Below, piece by piece: positions 1-8,798 of a stretch of 64,000 nucleotides of DNA. The notes below the pieces were generated by a model. That model did not search any database. It was given only the letters and a program-made list of their open reading frames with translations, and was not told the origin of the DNA. The translations under genes were made by a program, and so were the position numbers. Origin of the DNA: CBDCGJ01 sp965216645 (GTDB lineage: Bacteria > Pseudomonadota > Alphaproteobacteria > GCA-2731375); assembly GCA_965216645.1 (NCBI GenBank), contig CBDCGJ010000029.1:186001-250000 (forward strand), read 5' to 3'. How positions within the stretch are numbered: the first letter of the stretch is position 1; every line of letters starts with the position of its first letter.

Positions 1-1121
1 AGGCTGATGTTCGGGACCTGGTTATAAGGCATGTCGATCAGGCCGAGCCCCCATTCGATGGGGAAGCCGGTTGTCGCCACCGGGTTCCGAAGCGCGACGA
101 TGGACGGCCAGGCGCCGGATTGATGCCAGGCCGTGATCTTGCCGCCTTTGTCCAGGCCCGCTTACAGATGCTGGGCGCTGGCGGTGTGGTAGTAGCCGTT
201 GTGGATCTCGTCCTCCCGGGTCCATTGCACCCGGACCGGTGCGCCGATCATCTTCGACAGGATCGCCGCCTCGCAGCAATAGTCAGGCTTCGACTTGCGG
301 CCGAAACTGCCGCCCAGCAGTGTGATTTCGCAGCTGACGTCGGTTTTCTCGACGCCCAAGGCTTGGGTCACGTAAGCCCGCACATGGTTCGGTGACTGAA
401 CAGGCGATCACCCGCACCGGCTTTGAGGTGGCGTCGACAACCGCCACCGGCGGTTCCATCGGCGTATGGATGAAATAGGGCACGAAGTACTCCGCTTCGA
501 CCACCGCATCCGCCGCCATTGCCGCCGCGGCATCGCCGCGCTTGTGGATCTCCAACCCACCTTTCTTGGCCGACGTCCGTAATTTGTCGTCATAGGTCGA
601 ACTGTCATGTCACTTGAACGGCCCATCGTCCCATTCGATCTCCAGCTTGGCGCGGCTCTCCATCACCGCCCAGGTAATGCTGCCGTTCACGGCCACGCCG
701 CCCAGGGCATGAAACTCGGCCGGTTTGTCCTGCGGCAGAGCCGGAATCTCGACCACTTGCTCCACCCTGGCCACCTTCAAAGCTTCGCTGGCGTCGAAGG
801 ACTTGACTTTGCCGCGATAGACAGGCGCGCGGGCGACCACGGCGTATTTCATGCCCGCCAGGCACGTTGCACCGGGTGGTTATCCTTGGCGTCCAGGCCT
901 TCGATGGTGATCACCACTTTACCGGCCGCATCGGCAATGGTCATTTAGTATTTTCTCGTAATTATACTGTCTAAATGGACAGTATATGTGTCTCATAGCC
1001 CGGCGCCACTGCCGAATTTACTGCCGGTCAGCCCCAATTCGTCCCTCAAGTACCAAAGTATCGGCATGTTCAGGTCGCCGAAATACTGGCGACTGATGCC
1101 GTTCACGGTCAAAGCAATCAT
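1..1121 (-). pseudogene. Decayed iorA/iorB remnant (isoquinoline 1-oxidoreductase-type molybdenum hydroxylase)
   Basis: Reading from 1121 downwards, an intact GGGAG ribosome site and ATG open a 2Fe-2S-domain N-terminus (MPILWYLRDELGLTGSKFG). In one frame this runs through two stop codons, near 999 and 949, into TVHLD and then VVITIEGL and HPVQRAW. The four cysteines expected in the ferredoxin-like cluster (KFGCG, CGAC, RSC) read Ser, stop, Tyr and Tyr. After HPVQRAW the second iron-sulfur domain and the N-terminal part of IorB are missing, and sequence resumes at GMKYAVVARAPVYRGKVKSF of IorB near 855. The IorB part then carries an in-frame TGA near 608, a 2-base frameshift near 400 and a TAA near 165, with LLGGSFGRKSKPD and VQWTREDEIHNGYYH still readable between them. 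It continues past the left edge. The family oxidises N-heterocycles or aldehydes; this copy cannot. Confidence 0.85.
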
Positions 1122-1238
1122 GGTTAAATCTCCCTCGCTTGTCTGACGCATAGTAATTTTCCGTCATCCGTTAACCATGGTAATCACGGCGAACGGAACA
1201 GAGCGTGGAGATATCGAAGTCAAGCGATAGTGAATGTC

Positions 1239-2018
1239 CTAACGGGCCGCATAGCCCCCATCGACGGCCAGTTCGGCGCCGGTCATGAAGGAGGACTCAT
1301 CGCTCGCCAAAAACAAAGCGGCCATGGCGATTTCCTGCGGCAGCGCCACGCGGCCCAACGGATTGCGCAGAGGCGCGATGTCCCGGTCGAATTCCTCCTT
1401 AGTGACGCCGCGCGACTTCAGGACGTCGTGATGCATTGCCGTATCCGTTCCGCCCGGATGCAGGGAATTGCAACGGATCGGATAACCGGCCTCCCCCATC
1501 TCCACGGCAACGGCTTTTGAAAACAGCCGAACGCCGCCTTTGCTCATGGTATAGAGCGAGGTGTTCGCGGTACCGACGAAACCCGCCGTTGACGAGACAT
1601 TGATCAACGAAGCATGGGGAAGCGCCGGATCCCGATCCTTCATATGGGCAACGGCGTGCTTGCAACCTAAAAATGTCCCCCGGAGATTGACCCGGGAAAC
1701 ACGTTCGAAATCGTCCAAACCGCTGTCGATTAGGGCGGCGGCGTGGAACAAACCCGCGCAATTCATCAACACATCCAATCGGCCAAACGCATCGACAACG
1801 CGCGCTATAGCGGACCGCCATTGATCTTCTTCGCCGACATCGAGTGCGAATGACACCGCACCGTCACCGATTTTGTCGGCGACCCGGCGGGCCGCCACAG
1901 CATCGATATCTGCAACCGCGACGCGGGCCCCTTCCTCGGCAAAGAGGATAGCCGATGCGGCGCCGATCCCCCCGCCGCCGCCCGTGATCAGGACGTTACG
2001 GTCAGCAAGTCGGCTCAC
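1239..2018 (-). CDS. SDR-family oxidoreductase
   Basis: A 259-residue classical short-chain dehydrogenase. The N-terminal cofactor motif TGGGGGIG is at about residues 12-19, an acidic residue after beta-2 (VAVADID) suggests NAD(H), NCAG is near residue 87, and the catalytic tetrad is present with YTMSK as the Tyr-x3-Lys. Length is normal for the family. The ATG overlaps the stop of the upstream hydrolase gene by four bases, so it is the last gene of the TRAP-containing operon. It probably oxidises or reduces an alcohol/ketone intermediate of the compound imported by that transporter. The substrate cannot be read from sequence. Confidence 0.9.
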   Translation of the reverse strand: MSRLADRNVLITGGGGGIGAASAILFAEEGARVAVADIDAVAARRVADKIGDGAVSFALDVGEEDQWRSAIARVVDAFGRLDVLMNCAGLFHAAALIDSGLDDFERVSRVNLRGTFLGCKHAVAHMKDRDPALPHASLINVSSTAGFVGTANTSLYTMSKGGVRLFSKAVAVEMGEAGYPIRCNSLHPGGTDTAMHHDVLKSRGVTKEEFDRDIAPLRNPLGRVALPQEIAMAALFLASDESSFMTGAELAVDGGYAAR

Positions 2019-3289
2019 AAGGGAAAACGCTCCCGCAGCCAGCCGACGAGATCGCCGCCTAACGCCCTTAAGTCCGTTAGATCGTCGTCGGCATGATGCG
2101 GTTGGAAGAAATGCAACGCGTTGTCGTATTTGAGGTAAGTCTTGTCATCACCACCCAGGCAGTCGTGGATCTGCCTGGTATGCGCCTCGTGATAGATCGC
2201 GACATCCTTGCCGGCATTGATCACCACGGATGGCCCGGTCATCGACGGGCCGTTCTTGCGGATATCCGAATTGGAATGGTTCGCCGACCAAGTCGACAGC
2301 CAGGACGCCGGCGTATGGGTGCGGGCGAAGCCCGTGTAACCGTTATTGATCAGATGCGGGCGCGGGCCGAACAGGCAGCCATAGTCCCGGTTCGACGGGT
2401 CCAGCCGCTTGTCGACCATGCGCGGATCCGCCGCGGTGCACGGCACGGTAATGACCGGTTGGTAATATTGCCGGTTCTGAATGCCGCGTTGCCAGTCGAG
2501 GGAGAGCTCGTCGAACCCGTCTGCGTCCGCCCGTGCCTTGGCCCGTCGATTGTCGGCCAGAATGGACAGGCATCTGTCGTCGACACGTTTGATCCGCGCC
2601 TTTTGCGCCGCGCGGTAGCGGTCCAAAAACTCATCGCTGTATTCGCACCATTCGCCGGGTGTGCGGAAGCCGTTGGCGGGATCGTACATGTCGAGTTCGG
2701 CGTTGCGCAGCAGCGGATTGGCTTCGTCCACGATCGAAGGATCGACGATATCCGGCAGGTAGGGTCCTTGCCCCAAGTGGGAGGCAATGGAAATGAATCC
2801 ATCCGCCGGCGACAAGTCCGCTTCTTGCAATCGCGTGCGCCCGCCGGCCGGATTGGTTGCCAGCCGCTCGCTCGGCGATTTGCTCGCCTGATCATGGTAA
2901 TAGAGCATCATCGAGGAACCGGCGGACATGCCGGCGAAGACGATCTGTTCGATCCCCTGCGCTTTCAGCCAATTCACATAGGCGCCGACGTCGAGCAGGA
3001 TGTTTTCCTGGATCGCATTGCTGTCGTGATTGATGTTGCGGGCGTTGCCGCCCAAACAGGCATAGCCGGCGCGCAGCAAGGCCGGGAAGACGAACAATTG
3101 GTGGAAATCGGAGCGCGGATGCACCGCCAGCACCGCCACCTTCGGCTTCGGATTGTGTTTCGGCCGGTAATAGATTCCCCGGGTCATAACGCCATCATGG
3201 GCGATCGGTGAAACGACCTCCGTGACAACATCTTCGATCGGTTCCCAAAAGCGCAAGGGATGTCCGATTTGTATGGGCCGTTTACTCAT
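2015..3289 (-). CDS. Alpha/beta-hydrolase fold protein of unassigned substrate
   Basis: A 424-residue protein without a signal peptide. The nucleophile elbow is GMSAGS near residue 119, preceded by LAVHPRSD as the usual strand-3/oxyanion region, and a late DNALHFFQP supplies a likely catalytic His. It is longer than simple esterases, with an insert of about 200 residues between nucleophile and His, rich in Tyr, Asp and Arg, that probably forms a lid. It starts 9 bases after the dctM stop and overlaps the SDR start, so it is transcribed with the TRAP genes. I infer hydrolysis of an ester, thioester or amide of the imported compound. The exact family is not recognised. Confidence 0.75.
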   Translation of the reverse strand: MSKRPIQIGHPLRFWEPIEDVVTEVVSPIAHDGVMTRGIYYRPKHNPKPKVAVLAVHPRSDFHQLFVFPALLRAGYACLGGNARNINHDSNAIQENILLDVGAYVNWLKAQGIEQIVFAGMSAGSSMMLYYHDQASKSPSERLATNPAGGRTRLQEADLSPADGFISIASHLGQGPYLPDIVDPSIVDEANPLLRNAELDMYDPANGFRTPGEWCEYSDEFLDRYRAAQKARIKRVDDRCLSILADNRRAKARADADGFDELSLDWQRGIQNRQYYQPVITVPCTAADPRMVDKRLDPSNRDYGCLFGPRPHLINNGYTGFARTHTPASWLSTWSANHSNSDIRKNGPSMTGPSVVINAGKDVAIYHEAHTRQIHDCLGGDDKTYLKYDNALHFFQPHHADDDLTDLRALGGDLVGWLRERFPL

Positions 3290-3298
3290 CCTTCTTCC

Positions 3299-4642
3299 TC
3301 AAAAACTAGTAGTTGGTAGGAGCAGCGAAATGATCGGGAACACCAATAGTAGGATAAGAATGATGATCTCAGCGATCAGGAATTTGGTGATGCCAGCGAA
3401 TATCGTATGCACCTCGATGCCTCGTCCGACGACCGATTTAATGACGAATGCGTTGAGCCCAACCGGCGGTGTGATCAAACCTATTTCCAACAGTTTCACC
3501 ACGATCACCCCAAACCAAATCAAGTTGAAACCCATATCCTCAACCAACGGCACAGCGAAAGGCAGCGTCAGCAACAGGATGCCGATCGGATCCAGAAACA
3601 TCCCGAGCAGCAGGAACACCAGGCAGAGCACAGCCATCACCATCCAGTCCGTGAGCTGCGCCGCCTGAACGGCTTCGATCATCCAAGGCGCGATACCGGT
3701 CAGCGAAATGAACGACACGAAGATCTTCGCGCCGAAGGCAATCAGGAAAATCATCGCCGTTTGATACGCGGTCTCCCGCAACGACAGAATGATGGTCTTC
3801 CAGGTCAGGCGTTTCATCGCAACGCCAAGCAGGAAGGCGGTCGCCGCGCTGACAGCGGCCGCTTCCGTGGTGGTGAAGAAGCCGCCATAGATGCCGCCAA
3901 TGACGATCAAAAACAGCATGATCGCCGGCCAAGCCCGGAGCGCCGCCCGCCGGCGGTCGCCGCGCTGGCGCACTTCGTCGGATCCGGGGGCTTCGTTCGG
4001 GCGCATTTTCACCCAAATCATCACTACGATGATATAGCCTATGATCGAGACGATCCCGGGCAATATGCCGGCCAAAAACAATTTCTGGATCGATTGCTCG
4101 GCAAAGATGCCGTAGAGAATAAATGGAACGCTGGGCGGTATCAGGGAGCCAAGCGTCCCGCCGACGGCCACCGAAGAGGTCGCCAGCTGCTTACCGTAGC
4201 CGAACCGCAACATCTCCGGCGTGCAGATCCGGCCCATCGCAGCTGCGCAGGCGACGCTGGATCCGGTGATCGCCGAGAAGCCGCCGCAACCGAGGATCGA
4301 CGCAACCGCGAGACCGCCTGGAATCCGCGCCAGCCAAATTCGCGCGGCATGATAGATATCGGTGGTGATGCGGGCGTGAAAGGCCAATTGGCTCAATCCG
4401 ATGAACAACGGCACCATCGTCAATTCGAAAGAATGGACGAAGTCGTAACTGTTCGACGTCAGCACCGGTTTGGCCGCCTGCCAGCCCCTGGCCAAGTCGA
4501 ACTCGCCACCCACCGGCCAGGAATAGAATATCAAGGTGCAGACGACGGCGACCGAACCCAGGCAGAAGGCGATCGGCACCCGCAAAATCAAAAGCAGAAG
4601 GATGACCAGAAATCCGGTCGCCCCAAGAATAAAGGGGTCCAT
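3299..4642 (-). CDS. dctM: TRAP transporter large permease, DctM type
   Basis: A 447-residue inner-membrane protein with about 12 hydrophobic segments and the DctM hallmarks: a GCGGFSAITGSSVACAAAMG loop near residue 120, GGTLGSLIPPSVPFILYG, and LLLGMFLDPIGILLLTLP in the second half. With DctQ and DctP it makes a sodium-driven tripartite importer, usually for carboxylates. Its ATG shares one base with the dctQ stop (TGATG), which implies translational coupling. It is followed within 9 bases by the alpha/beta hydrolase. Family assignment is firm; the substrate is unknown. Confidence 0.95.
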   Translation of the reverse strand: MDPFILGATGFLVILLLLILRVPIAFCLGSVAVVCTLIFYSWPVGGEFDLARGWQAAKPVLTSNSYDFVHSFELTMVPLFIGLSQLAFHARITTDIYHAARIWLARIPGGLAVASILGCGGFSAITGSSVACAAAMGRICTPEMLRFGYGKQLATSSVAVGGTLGSLIPPSVPFILYGIFAEQSIQKLFLAGILPGIVSIIGYIIVVMIWVKMRPNEAPGSDEVRQRGDRRRAALRAWPAIMLFLIVIGGIYGGFFTTTEAAAVSAATAFLLGVAMKRLTWKTIILSLRETAYQTAMIFLIAFGAKIFVSFISLTGIAPWMIEAVQAAQLTDWMVMAVLCLVFLLLGMFLDPIGILLLTLPFAVPLVEDMGFNLIWFGVIVVKLLEIGLITPPVGLNAFVIKSVVGRGIEVHTIFAGITKFLIAEIIILILLLVFPIISLLLPTTSF

Positions 4643-5238
4643 CAGAAAAACTCGTCGTGATGATGACTGTCGCTGAAATCGCGACGGCCAATGCTGACAC
4701 CGTCCTTGACCAGCCAGAGGAAGAAGCGGAGCGACATGAAAGCGAAGCCGACGAAGAAGGCCAATCTACCCGGCCATTCCGGCAAATAGAGATCGCCGTC
4801 AAAATAGTTGCCGAACTCCCACGCCTCGAAAAAGACCACCCCCGTGGCCCAAGTCAGCGGAATTACCATGATCAGCGCGACCAGACCGGCGACGATATCC
4901 AGGAACGCGCGCCCCGTCGGCGGTACCCAATTGGTGAAAATCTCGACCGAGATATGGCCGCGGTCGGCGGTGACGAAAGCCCAGGGCAGTGCCACCAGGG
5001 TGACCATGAACTCGCCGGCGATGACGATATCGTCCGGAATCGTGACACCCCAAACCACCCGGCCGATCACCGATGCCGTGACCAGAATGCCGAGCAGGAC
5101 AATGACGATCGAGGCGATATCGAGACCGATCCGCTCCAGCCAGGACACCGCTTTGGGTCCTGGCTGGCTGTTCAGATTTAACGGATCGTCATTTTCCTTT
5201 TCGGTCGGCGGCGCCTCGGGCTCTAGCTCCGCTGCCAT
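4642..5238 (-). CDS. dctQ: TRAP transporter small permease, DctQ type
   Basis: A protein of about 198 residues with four membrane segments (SIVIVLLGILVTASVIGRVV, FMVTLVALPWAFVTADRGHI, the VAGLVALIMVIPLTWATGVV region, LAFFVGFAFMSLRFFLWLV). I chose the ATG at 5238, which overlaps the end of dctP by 16 bases and gives a short acidic cytoplasmic leader (MAAELEPEAPPTE). A longer frame to 5346 runs inside dctP and is unlikely. The ADRGHI motif after the second segment is typical of DctQ. The His-rich tail (DSHHHDEFF) is unusual but short. It acts as the small membrane subunit with the DctM encoded next. Confidence 0.9.
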   Translation of the reverse strand: MAAELEPEAPPTEKENDDPLNLNSQPGPKAVSWLERIGLDIASIVIVLLGILVTASVIGRVVWGVTIPDDIVIAGEFMVTLVALPWAFVTADRGHISVEIFTNWVPPTGRAFLDIVAGLVALIMVIPLTWATGVVFFEAWEFGNYFDGDLYLPEWPGRLAFFVGFAFMSLRFFLWLVKDGVSIGRRDFSDSHHHDEFF

Positions 5239-6281
5239 GGGTAGCCCTGCTTGACCCGGATGTCCTCGTATTTCTGGAGCAGTTTCTGGTAGGCGTCGAA
5301 AATATCCTGCCCCGGCAGCCCGGCCTTGTCGGCGCGCTTGACCCAACCGTCTATGTGAGATTGCGCGGCGGCCTGCAGTTTAGCTTTCTCCGCTGCCGGC
5401 AACTCCATGATCTCGACGCCCGCGGCCTTGATCGTTTCCAACGACTCGGCGTTCGCTTCCGTGATGTTCTTGGCGTAGAAGTCGATATAGTCAGAGCCGA
5501 TTTCGCGCATCGCCTTCTGGCTTGCCGGGCTCAGCTTGCCGAAAACCTCTTTGTTCATGATGATTCCGAAACCGAGGAACTGGCCCCAATCCAACTTGGT
5601 CATCTTCTTCGCGACCTCGTGCTGTTTGAACACGGGAATCGCGTAGGTGTAGTTTTGATTGCACTCGACAACGCCTGAATCCAAGGCCGTATAAACCTTG
5701 GATTGGCTCATTCGGACCATGTTGGCGCCAAGGTCTTTAAAGACCTTGCCGTAGACGCCGACGGCGCGGATTTTCTTGCCCTTGAAGTCCTCAATCGTTT
5801 CGATGTGCTGCTTGGTGCAGATCAACTGACTAGCCGACGTCGTCACATTCGAGAGATAAATAAGATTCAAACCATCGAACATCTTGACCAACGCCGGATG
5901 GGTTGTCGCCAATTCGTAGGTCGCCCGCAAAGTCACCCAAGTGTCCGAGATTTGCAGCGGTAGGTCGCCGACGCTATAGGCGATCAATTCCTTCGGCGTG
6001 TAGGCGGCGATGGCGGTCGCCACATCCGCGGCGCCAGCGCCGACACCCTTCAGCGACGCCTTGGATTTCAGTAGCGCGCCGGCCCAGTGGAATTCGAACT
6101 TAACTTCGCCGTTGGTCCGCTTGGCGGCCTCCTCGGCGAACCATTCGTAGGATTTCGCGCGAATGCCCCGGTTCGGTCCGCCGTCGGACCACCGCAGCAG
6201 GCTTTCCGCGCTCGCTTGAACCGCGAAGGCGGACAGCGCCACGGCACTGGCCACGGCCAAGAATTTTCTATTGTTCCCCAT
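5223..6281 (-). CDS. dctP: TRAP transporter solute-binding protein, DctP type
   Basis: A 352-residue periplasmic protein with a clear Sec signal peptide (cleavage after ...AFAVQASA, about residue 25). Mature features include LLRWSDGGPNRGIRAKSYEWF, a GAADVATAIAAYTP ligand-domain segment, and KIRAVGVYGKVFKDLGA near residue 167, the region that holds the substrate-carboxylate arginine in DctP proteins. It delivers the ligand to DctQM. It is the first transporter gene after the M29-like gene, 42 bases upstream. The ligand is likely an organic anion, but nothing in the sequence names it. Confidence 0.92.
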   Translation of the reverse strand: MGNNRKFLAVASAVALSAFAVQASAESLLRWSDGGPNRGIRAKSYEWFAEEAAKRTNGEVKFEFHWAGALLKSKASLKGVGAGAADVATAIAAYTPKELIAYSVGDLPLQISDTWVTLRATYELATTHPALVKMFDGLNLIYLSNVTTSASQLICTKQHIETIEDFKGKKIRAVGVYGKVFKDLGANMVRMSQSKVYTALDSGVVECNQNYTYAIPVFKQHEVAKKMTKLDWGQFLGFGIIMNKEVFGKLSPASQKAMREIGSDYIDFYAKNITEANAESLETIKAAGVEIMELPAAEKAKLQAAAQSHIDGWVKRADKAGLPGQDIFDAYQKLLQKYEDIRVKQGYPWQRS

Positions 6282-6323
6282 TTTCTCCTCCTTAGAGAAT
6301 GACTTGTCGAAATGAATTTGTTG

Positions 6324-7889
6324 TTAGTGTTGCCCGCCGCAAGAATGGCAGGTGTTTTGATGCAGGCCCGGTTGGCCGACGCAGGCGCCGGTCCAGAAGC
6401 CGGCTTCGTCATTGCAGTATTTCGGATCGCCGCCGACCATTTCCGCGAACAGGTGATGCCAGTTGCGGCAGATATCCAGTTCCGTCTTCACCCAGGTCAG
6501 CGGGTCCTTGGCATAGTGATCCCAATAATCGCCTTTGACGTTGATGCCGGGCACCGCCGGGATCCAGCTTTCCTGCAGCCAGAGGTCCGGGTCGTGCCAT
6601 TTGCCGTGCTTCTGGGCGAGCTTTTGGATTTCCGGCGCGTCGAGCGCACAGAGACGCCCGTACTCGATCACCATCTCGTTCTCGCCGGCGATCTCGGCGT
6701 AGTAGTTCGGGAAATAGAGGTGCAGATGCCAATGCCCGACCTTGAGCCCCTGACGGGCCGCCCGGCGCTCGTCCATGGACGAAATGATGGTGCCGAAGCC
6801 GATATGGATAACCCCGGAACGCACCCGCTCGTATAGGCAGTTCACAAAGCCGGACGGGAAATCCTTCCGCGGACGATGGATATGCGGGTTGGTACCGATG
6901 GAGGCTTCCCACCAATGCATGATGCCCTTGCCCGGCATGCCGGGATATTGGTGCTCCGCCGTTTCTTCCTTCAGCTTGCGTAGCTTCTCGCCAAACTCGC
7001 CGCCTTCGTTGATGGCGACCACTTCGCTATTTTCGATGATCAACTGCGTCCAGTCGCAGGGCGCGATATGGTTGGTGGTGCCGGCGATGACGCCGTTGCC
7101 GTCCTCCTTCCCGGGCAGGAAGATCCAGGGGCGGCCGGTGACGTGGCCCGGCAGATAGGTGTGGGCGAAATGCGGATTGTCCGTCCAGGTCTGAGTGATC
7201 AGGTCCCAGTTATAGAATTCTCGCTTGCTATCGTAATACTCCGGATGATTGGTGAAGGAGATGTCGGTGCCTTCCGGATCGGTGATCCGCACCCGCTCCG
7301 CCTTGCAGACCCGCGCCCAGGTATATTCGTCGATCGCCTTCAGCAGTTCGTAAGGCATGGCATGGGCTGGTGAAGCCAGAATCTCCGGCGTGATGAACGG
7401 CATTCGCTGGATCTTCACGAAGTCGTCGACCAGGATGGGACCGCCATAACCCCAAAGCAGCTTATCGTAGTTCTGGTCCTTGGCGATCTTGTCCCATTCG
7501 TCCATCCATTCGGCCAGTTCCTGGGTCCGGTTCAAATAGTACTCGACTTCGTCGGCGCCGACCCATTGCGGGATCGGCCCTTTGTCGACGCGTAGAATTT
7601 CGTATTTGCAGCCGTATTTCTCCAGGATCTTCTTGCAGGCATCGACTACCATCTCGTCGTGCCAATTATCGACACGAAGCAACACCCTCTCCCCCGGCTG
7701 CAGGTCCCAACAGGCATGCAGGCCCTGATTGTATGGGCGTTTCGCGACCACTTCCAAATACGGCAGCAAGTGATCCGCACTCTCCACCTCGACATAGGGT
7801 GGGCAACGGGGCGGGATTTTGCCCAGAAGCGGTGGTGTCTCATAAGATGGGAAGCCGCTGACGCGTGTCGACTGGGTTTGATCCAGCAT
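6324..7889 (-). CDS. M29-aminopeptidase-like metalloprotein, first gene of TRAP operon
   Basis: About 521 residues; I prefer the ATG at 7889 (AGGTG a few bases upstream) over a GTG at 7898. The middle has features of the M29/aminopeptidase T superfamily (COG2309): RVRITDPEGTDISF, a GRPWIFLPG strand, VVAINEGGEFG and IGTNPHIHRPR, which would carry the Glu/His metal ligands. That superfamily includes not only peptidases but also ring-opening dioxygenases such as NicX, so peptidase activity should not be assumed. The C-terminus ends in CHSCGGQH, a CxxC pair with His that may bind metal. It is longer than typical M29 proteins. As the promoter-proximal gene beside a GntR regulator it is probably the key enzyme acting on the TRAP substrate. 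Confidence 0.6.
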   Translation of the reverse strand: MLDQTQSTRVSGFPSYETPPLLGKIPPRCPPYVEVESADHLLPYLEVVAKRPYNQGLHACWDLQPGERVLLRVDNWHDEMVVDACKKILEKYGCKYEILRVDKGPIPQWVGADEVEYYLNRTQELAEWMDEWDKIAKDQNYDKLLWGYGGPILVDDFVKIQRMPFITPEILASPAHAMPYELLKAIDEYTWARVCKAERVRITDPEGTDISFTNHPEYYDSKREFYNWDLITQTWTDNPHFAHTYLPGHVTGRPWIFLPGKEDGNGVIAGTTNHIAPCDWTQLIIENSEVVAINEGGEFGEKLRKLKEETAEHQYPGMPGKGIMHWWEASIGTNPHIHRPRKDFPSGFVNCLYERVRSGVIHIGFGTIISSMDERRAARQGLKVGHWHLHLYFPNYYAEIAGENEMVIEYGRLCALDAPEIQKLAQKHGKWHDPDLWLQESWIPAVPGINVKGDYWDHYAKDPLTWVKTELDICRNWHHLFAEMVGGDPKYCNDEAGFWTGACVGQPGLHQNTCHSCGGQH

Positions 7890-7984
7890 TTGGAACACCT
7901 AACTGTTGAATTCATTTTGCATGCAATTATGAGTATTTTTGCCGTTCGGTCAATTTGATTTCGAAAAATATGCTAATTTTCCAT

Positions 7985-7999
7985 GCAATATAGTATTGC
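7985..7999. promoter_or_regulatory. Candidate GntR operator (inverted repeat)
   Basis: GCAATATAGTATTGC is a perfect 6-base inverted repeat with a 3-base centre. It lies in the 141-base gap between the divergent M29-like operon and the GntR gene and overlaps the putative -35 of the regulator. A second ATGCAAT half-site lies at 7919-7925. Size and position fit an FCD-type GntR dimer, but the assignment is inferred from position only. Confidence 0.45.
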
Positions 8000-8024
8000 C
8001 TGACCGGGTACCCGCGCGTAGGCT
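7997..8024 (+). promoter_or_regulatory. Candidate promoter of the GntR gene
   Basis: TTGCCT (7997-8002) and TAGGCT (8019-8024) are separated by 16 bases. Initiation about 7 bases downstream would fall on the ATG at 8031, predicting a leaderless or near-leaderless message; no Shine-Dalgarno is visible before that ATG. Both hexamers are weak matches. Confidence 0.35.
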
Positions 8025-8030
8025 ATTGTT

Positions 8031-8759
8031 ATGGCCAATCAACAGCAAAAAGCCACCATGCGGCTGCGCGAACTCATTCTGGCCGGCGATTTCAGGCCGG
8101 GCGAATGGCTGCGCGAACAGGTGGTCTCGGAACTCCTGGGCACATCCCGAACGCCGGCGCGGATCGCCATGCAGATCCTGGAACAGGAAGGACTGCTCCA
8201 GTTCTTTCCGAACCGGGGCTTCTGCGTCGCGGAATTCACCATGCAGCAAGTCAGCGACGCGGTCGACGTACGCGGTACCTTGGAGGGGATGGCCTGCGCC
8301 CTGCTGGCGCAACAGGATTTGCCGGCGAATGTCCTGGACGATCTGCAAAAAAACATCGAGCGCGGGCGGGCGATCGTCGACGCCAGAGATTTCGGAACCC
8401 ACCATACCGTCGAATGGTCCGCTGTTAACGGTGAATTTCACCGACGTATCGTCGAGGCGTCGCGCAACAAGGCGCTGGCCGCGTCACTGGCGATCAATGA
8501 CCGGATTCCGCTCGCTGCCGCCAGCGCAGTTACCTTGTTTTCGCATCAGATCGAGTTGGGCCTCCCCATGTTCCGGACCGCGCAGACGGATCATGAAGAG
8601 ATACTGGACGCCATCTTGGACCGCGACAGCGCTCGCGCCGAGCATTTGATGCGCGAACACGCCCGACGCAGCCGCAACAACAAGGTCATCTTCATTCAGG
8701 AGATGAAATCGCGGCAGCTGCTGGAGTCGGTACCAGGCGGCAACCTGCTGGTGGGCTAA
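8031..8759 (+). CDS. GntR-family transcriptional regulator (FCD subfamily)
   Basis: A 242-residue regulator. Residues 1-70 form the winged helix-turn-helix with the typical LRELILAGDFRPGEWLREQ and LGTSRTPARIAMQILEQEGLLQFFPNRGF. Residues about 85-225 form the all-helical FCD ligand domain, with probable metal/ligand histidines in FHRRIVEASRN, HQIELG and DHEEILDAI...HLMREHARR. FCD regulators respond to organic acids and usually control adjacent catabolic genes. This one is divergent from the M29/TRAP/hydrolase/SDR operon, which is its likely target. An inverted repeat at 7985-7999 is a candidate site for control of both directions. Confidence 0.93.
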   Translation: MANQQQKATMRLRELILAGDFRPGEWLREQVVSELLGTSRTPARIAMQILEQEGLLQFFPNRGFCVAEFTMQQVSDAVDVRGTLEGMACALLAQQDLPANVLDDLQKNIERGRAIVDARDFGTHHTVEWSAVNGEFHRRIVEASRNKALAASLAINDRIPLAAASAVTLFSHQIELGLPMFRTAQTDHEEILDAILDRDSARAEHLMREHARRSRNNKVIFIQEMKSRQLLESVPGGNLLVG

Positions 8760-8763
8760 GCGA

Positions 8764-8792
8764 TTGACAGCGGCGGCGCGGCCCCCTAGCTT
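8764..8792 (+). promoter_or_regulatory. Strong sigma70-type promoter for leader peptide and efflux pump
   Basis: A perfect -35 TTGACA (8764-8769), exactly 17 bases, then TAGCTT (8787-8792) as -10. Start of transcription would be expected at about 8799, which is the A of the leader ATG. It lies just after the GntR stop codon. Confidence 0.7.
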
Positions 8793-8798
8793 GGCGCC

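Noticed and set aside
963..986. Perfect 9-base inverted repeat TATACTGTC/GACAGTATA looking like a TetR-type operator
   Set aside because: It lies inside the decayed iorA coding sequence, in frame with TVHLDS of the 2Fe-2S domain, with exactly the codon spacing expected for the family. It is most likely a chance product of decay, not a control site.
3407..4660. Plus-strand open frame of 417 codons
   Set aside because: Antisense to dctM. The His/Gln/Arg-rich translation without hydrophobic core is a shadow.
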